DNA of 64,000 nt. Source: Erinaceus europaeus (taxonomy: Eukaryota > Chordata > Mammalia > Eulipotyphla > Erinaceidae). The position numbers and the translations under genes were made by a program. The notes beneath the pieces were generated by a model. The model saw nothing but the letters and a program-made list of their open reading frames with translations. It had not been told where the DNA came from and ran no database searches. The DNA lies in contig NC_080175.1 in assembly GCF_950295315.1 (NCBI RefSeq), forward strand, positions 66,737,353 through 66,801,352. Direction: 5' to 3'. Positions 63,821-64,000 of this stretch are shown in pieces (the stretch's first letter is position 1; every line of letters begins with the position of its first letter).

Positions 63821-64000
63821 GAGCTATTTTCAAGTGTCATTCAGTGTGAGTGGGACTTTGGTAGAAGGACTCTACGGTCCAGAGTAATCTCACAAGCAGT
63901 AAAGGTCTGTGCTGTATGGTTAGCACATCACTAGGTCCTGTGTGGACTGGCTGCAAGGTCTTGTAAAGGCATTACTTCATACCAAGCATTTAAAAAAATA

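Noticed and set aside
53895..64000. A further upstream TNIK exon (glycine loop, catalytic lysine)
   Set aside because: I looked on the minus strand for the KVMDVTG and VGNGTYGQVYKG coding sequence and found none; it most likely lies beyond the window.

Overview
The window is an internal piece of a mammalian gene on the minus strand. Twelve consecutive exons, all with GT-AG boundaries and matching phases, encode one open frame of 476 codons from the kinase TNIK (TRAF2- and NCK-interacting kinase, germinal centre kinase IV family). In transcript order they are 53769-53894, 37000-37110, 32995-33085, 31983-32113, 27840-27894, 26322-26400, 21222-21397, 10618-10684, 8456-8660, 4817-4927, 3924-4010 and 1998-2186. 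By my recollection of human TNIK they cover residues 61 to 536, inferred to be exons 4 to 15. That is the kinase domain from helix alphaC onward, the acidic linker, the charged coiled coil and the start of the NCK-binding linker. The glycine loop, the catalytic lysine, the rest of the linker and the C-terminal citron-homology domain lie outside the window. Residue numbers below use human numbering from memory.

The rest is intron, densely filled with retroposons. The common ones are tRNA-derived SINEs that I recognise as hedgehog-type, so the host is most likely Erinaceus or a relative (inference, about 0.75). I use four working labels. Type A has a GGCGGTAG head, a GGTGAAGCAGGTCTGCAG core and a tail rich in CAACAA/AATAA. 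Type B has a GGTGGTGGCACACCTGGTTGAG head and a TCTATCCAATAAATAAA tail. Type C has a GTGGCACAGTGGATAAAGCATTGG head. Type D has a GAGATAGCATAATGG head and the core AAAGACTTTCATG. At least two other A-tailed families recur; they look like truncated LINE 3' ends. There are also two L1 fragments (about 44430-44975 minus, 59475-61830 plus), a deleted betaretrovirus-like provirus (13599-18099, plus) and a possible solo LTR (40142-40721).

Layout from the left: 1-2186 is the intron after exon 15, then exon 15; 2187-4010 holds a minisatellite and exon 14 (a 29-residue cassette); 4011-8660 holds exons 13 and 12; 8661-21397 is a long intron divided by exon 11, with the provirus, ending at exon 10; 21398-33085 holds exons 9 to 6; 33086-37110 leads to exon 5; 37111-53768 is a 16.7 kb repeat-filled intron before exon 4; 53895-64000 is intron upstream of exon 4 with no further exon found.

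I see no new gene system, no second gene, no CRISPR array and no RNA gene. The interesting material is local: repeats and transposons that have reached or copied TNIK splice junctions, a recent 143-bp duplication on both sides of the exon carrying the catalytic loop, and several very clean retroposon insertions.
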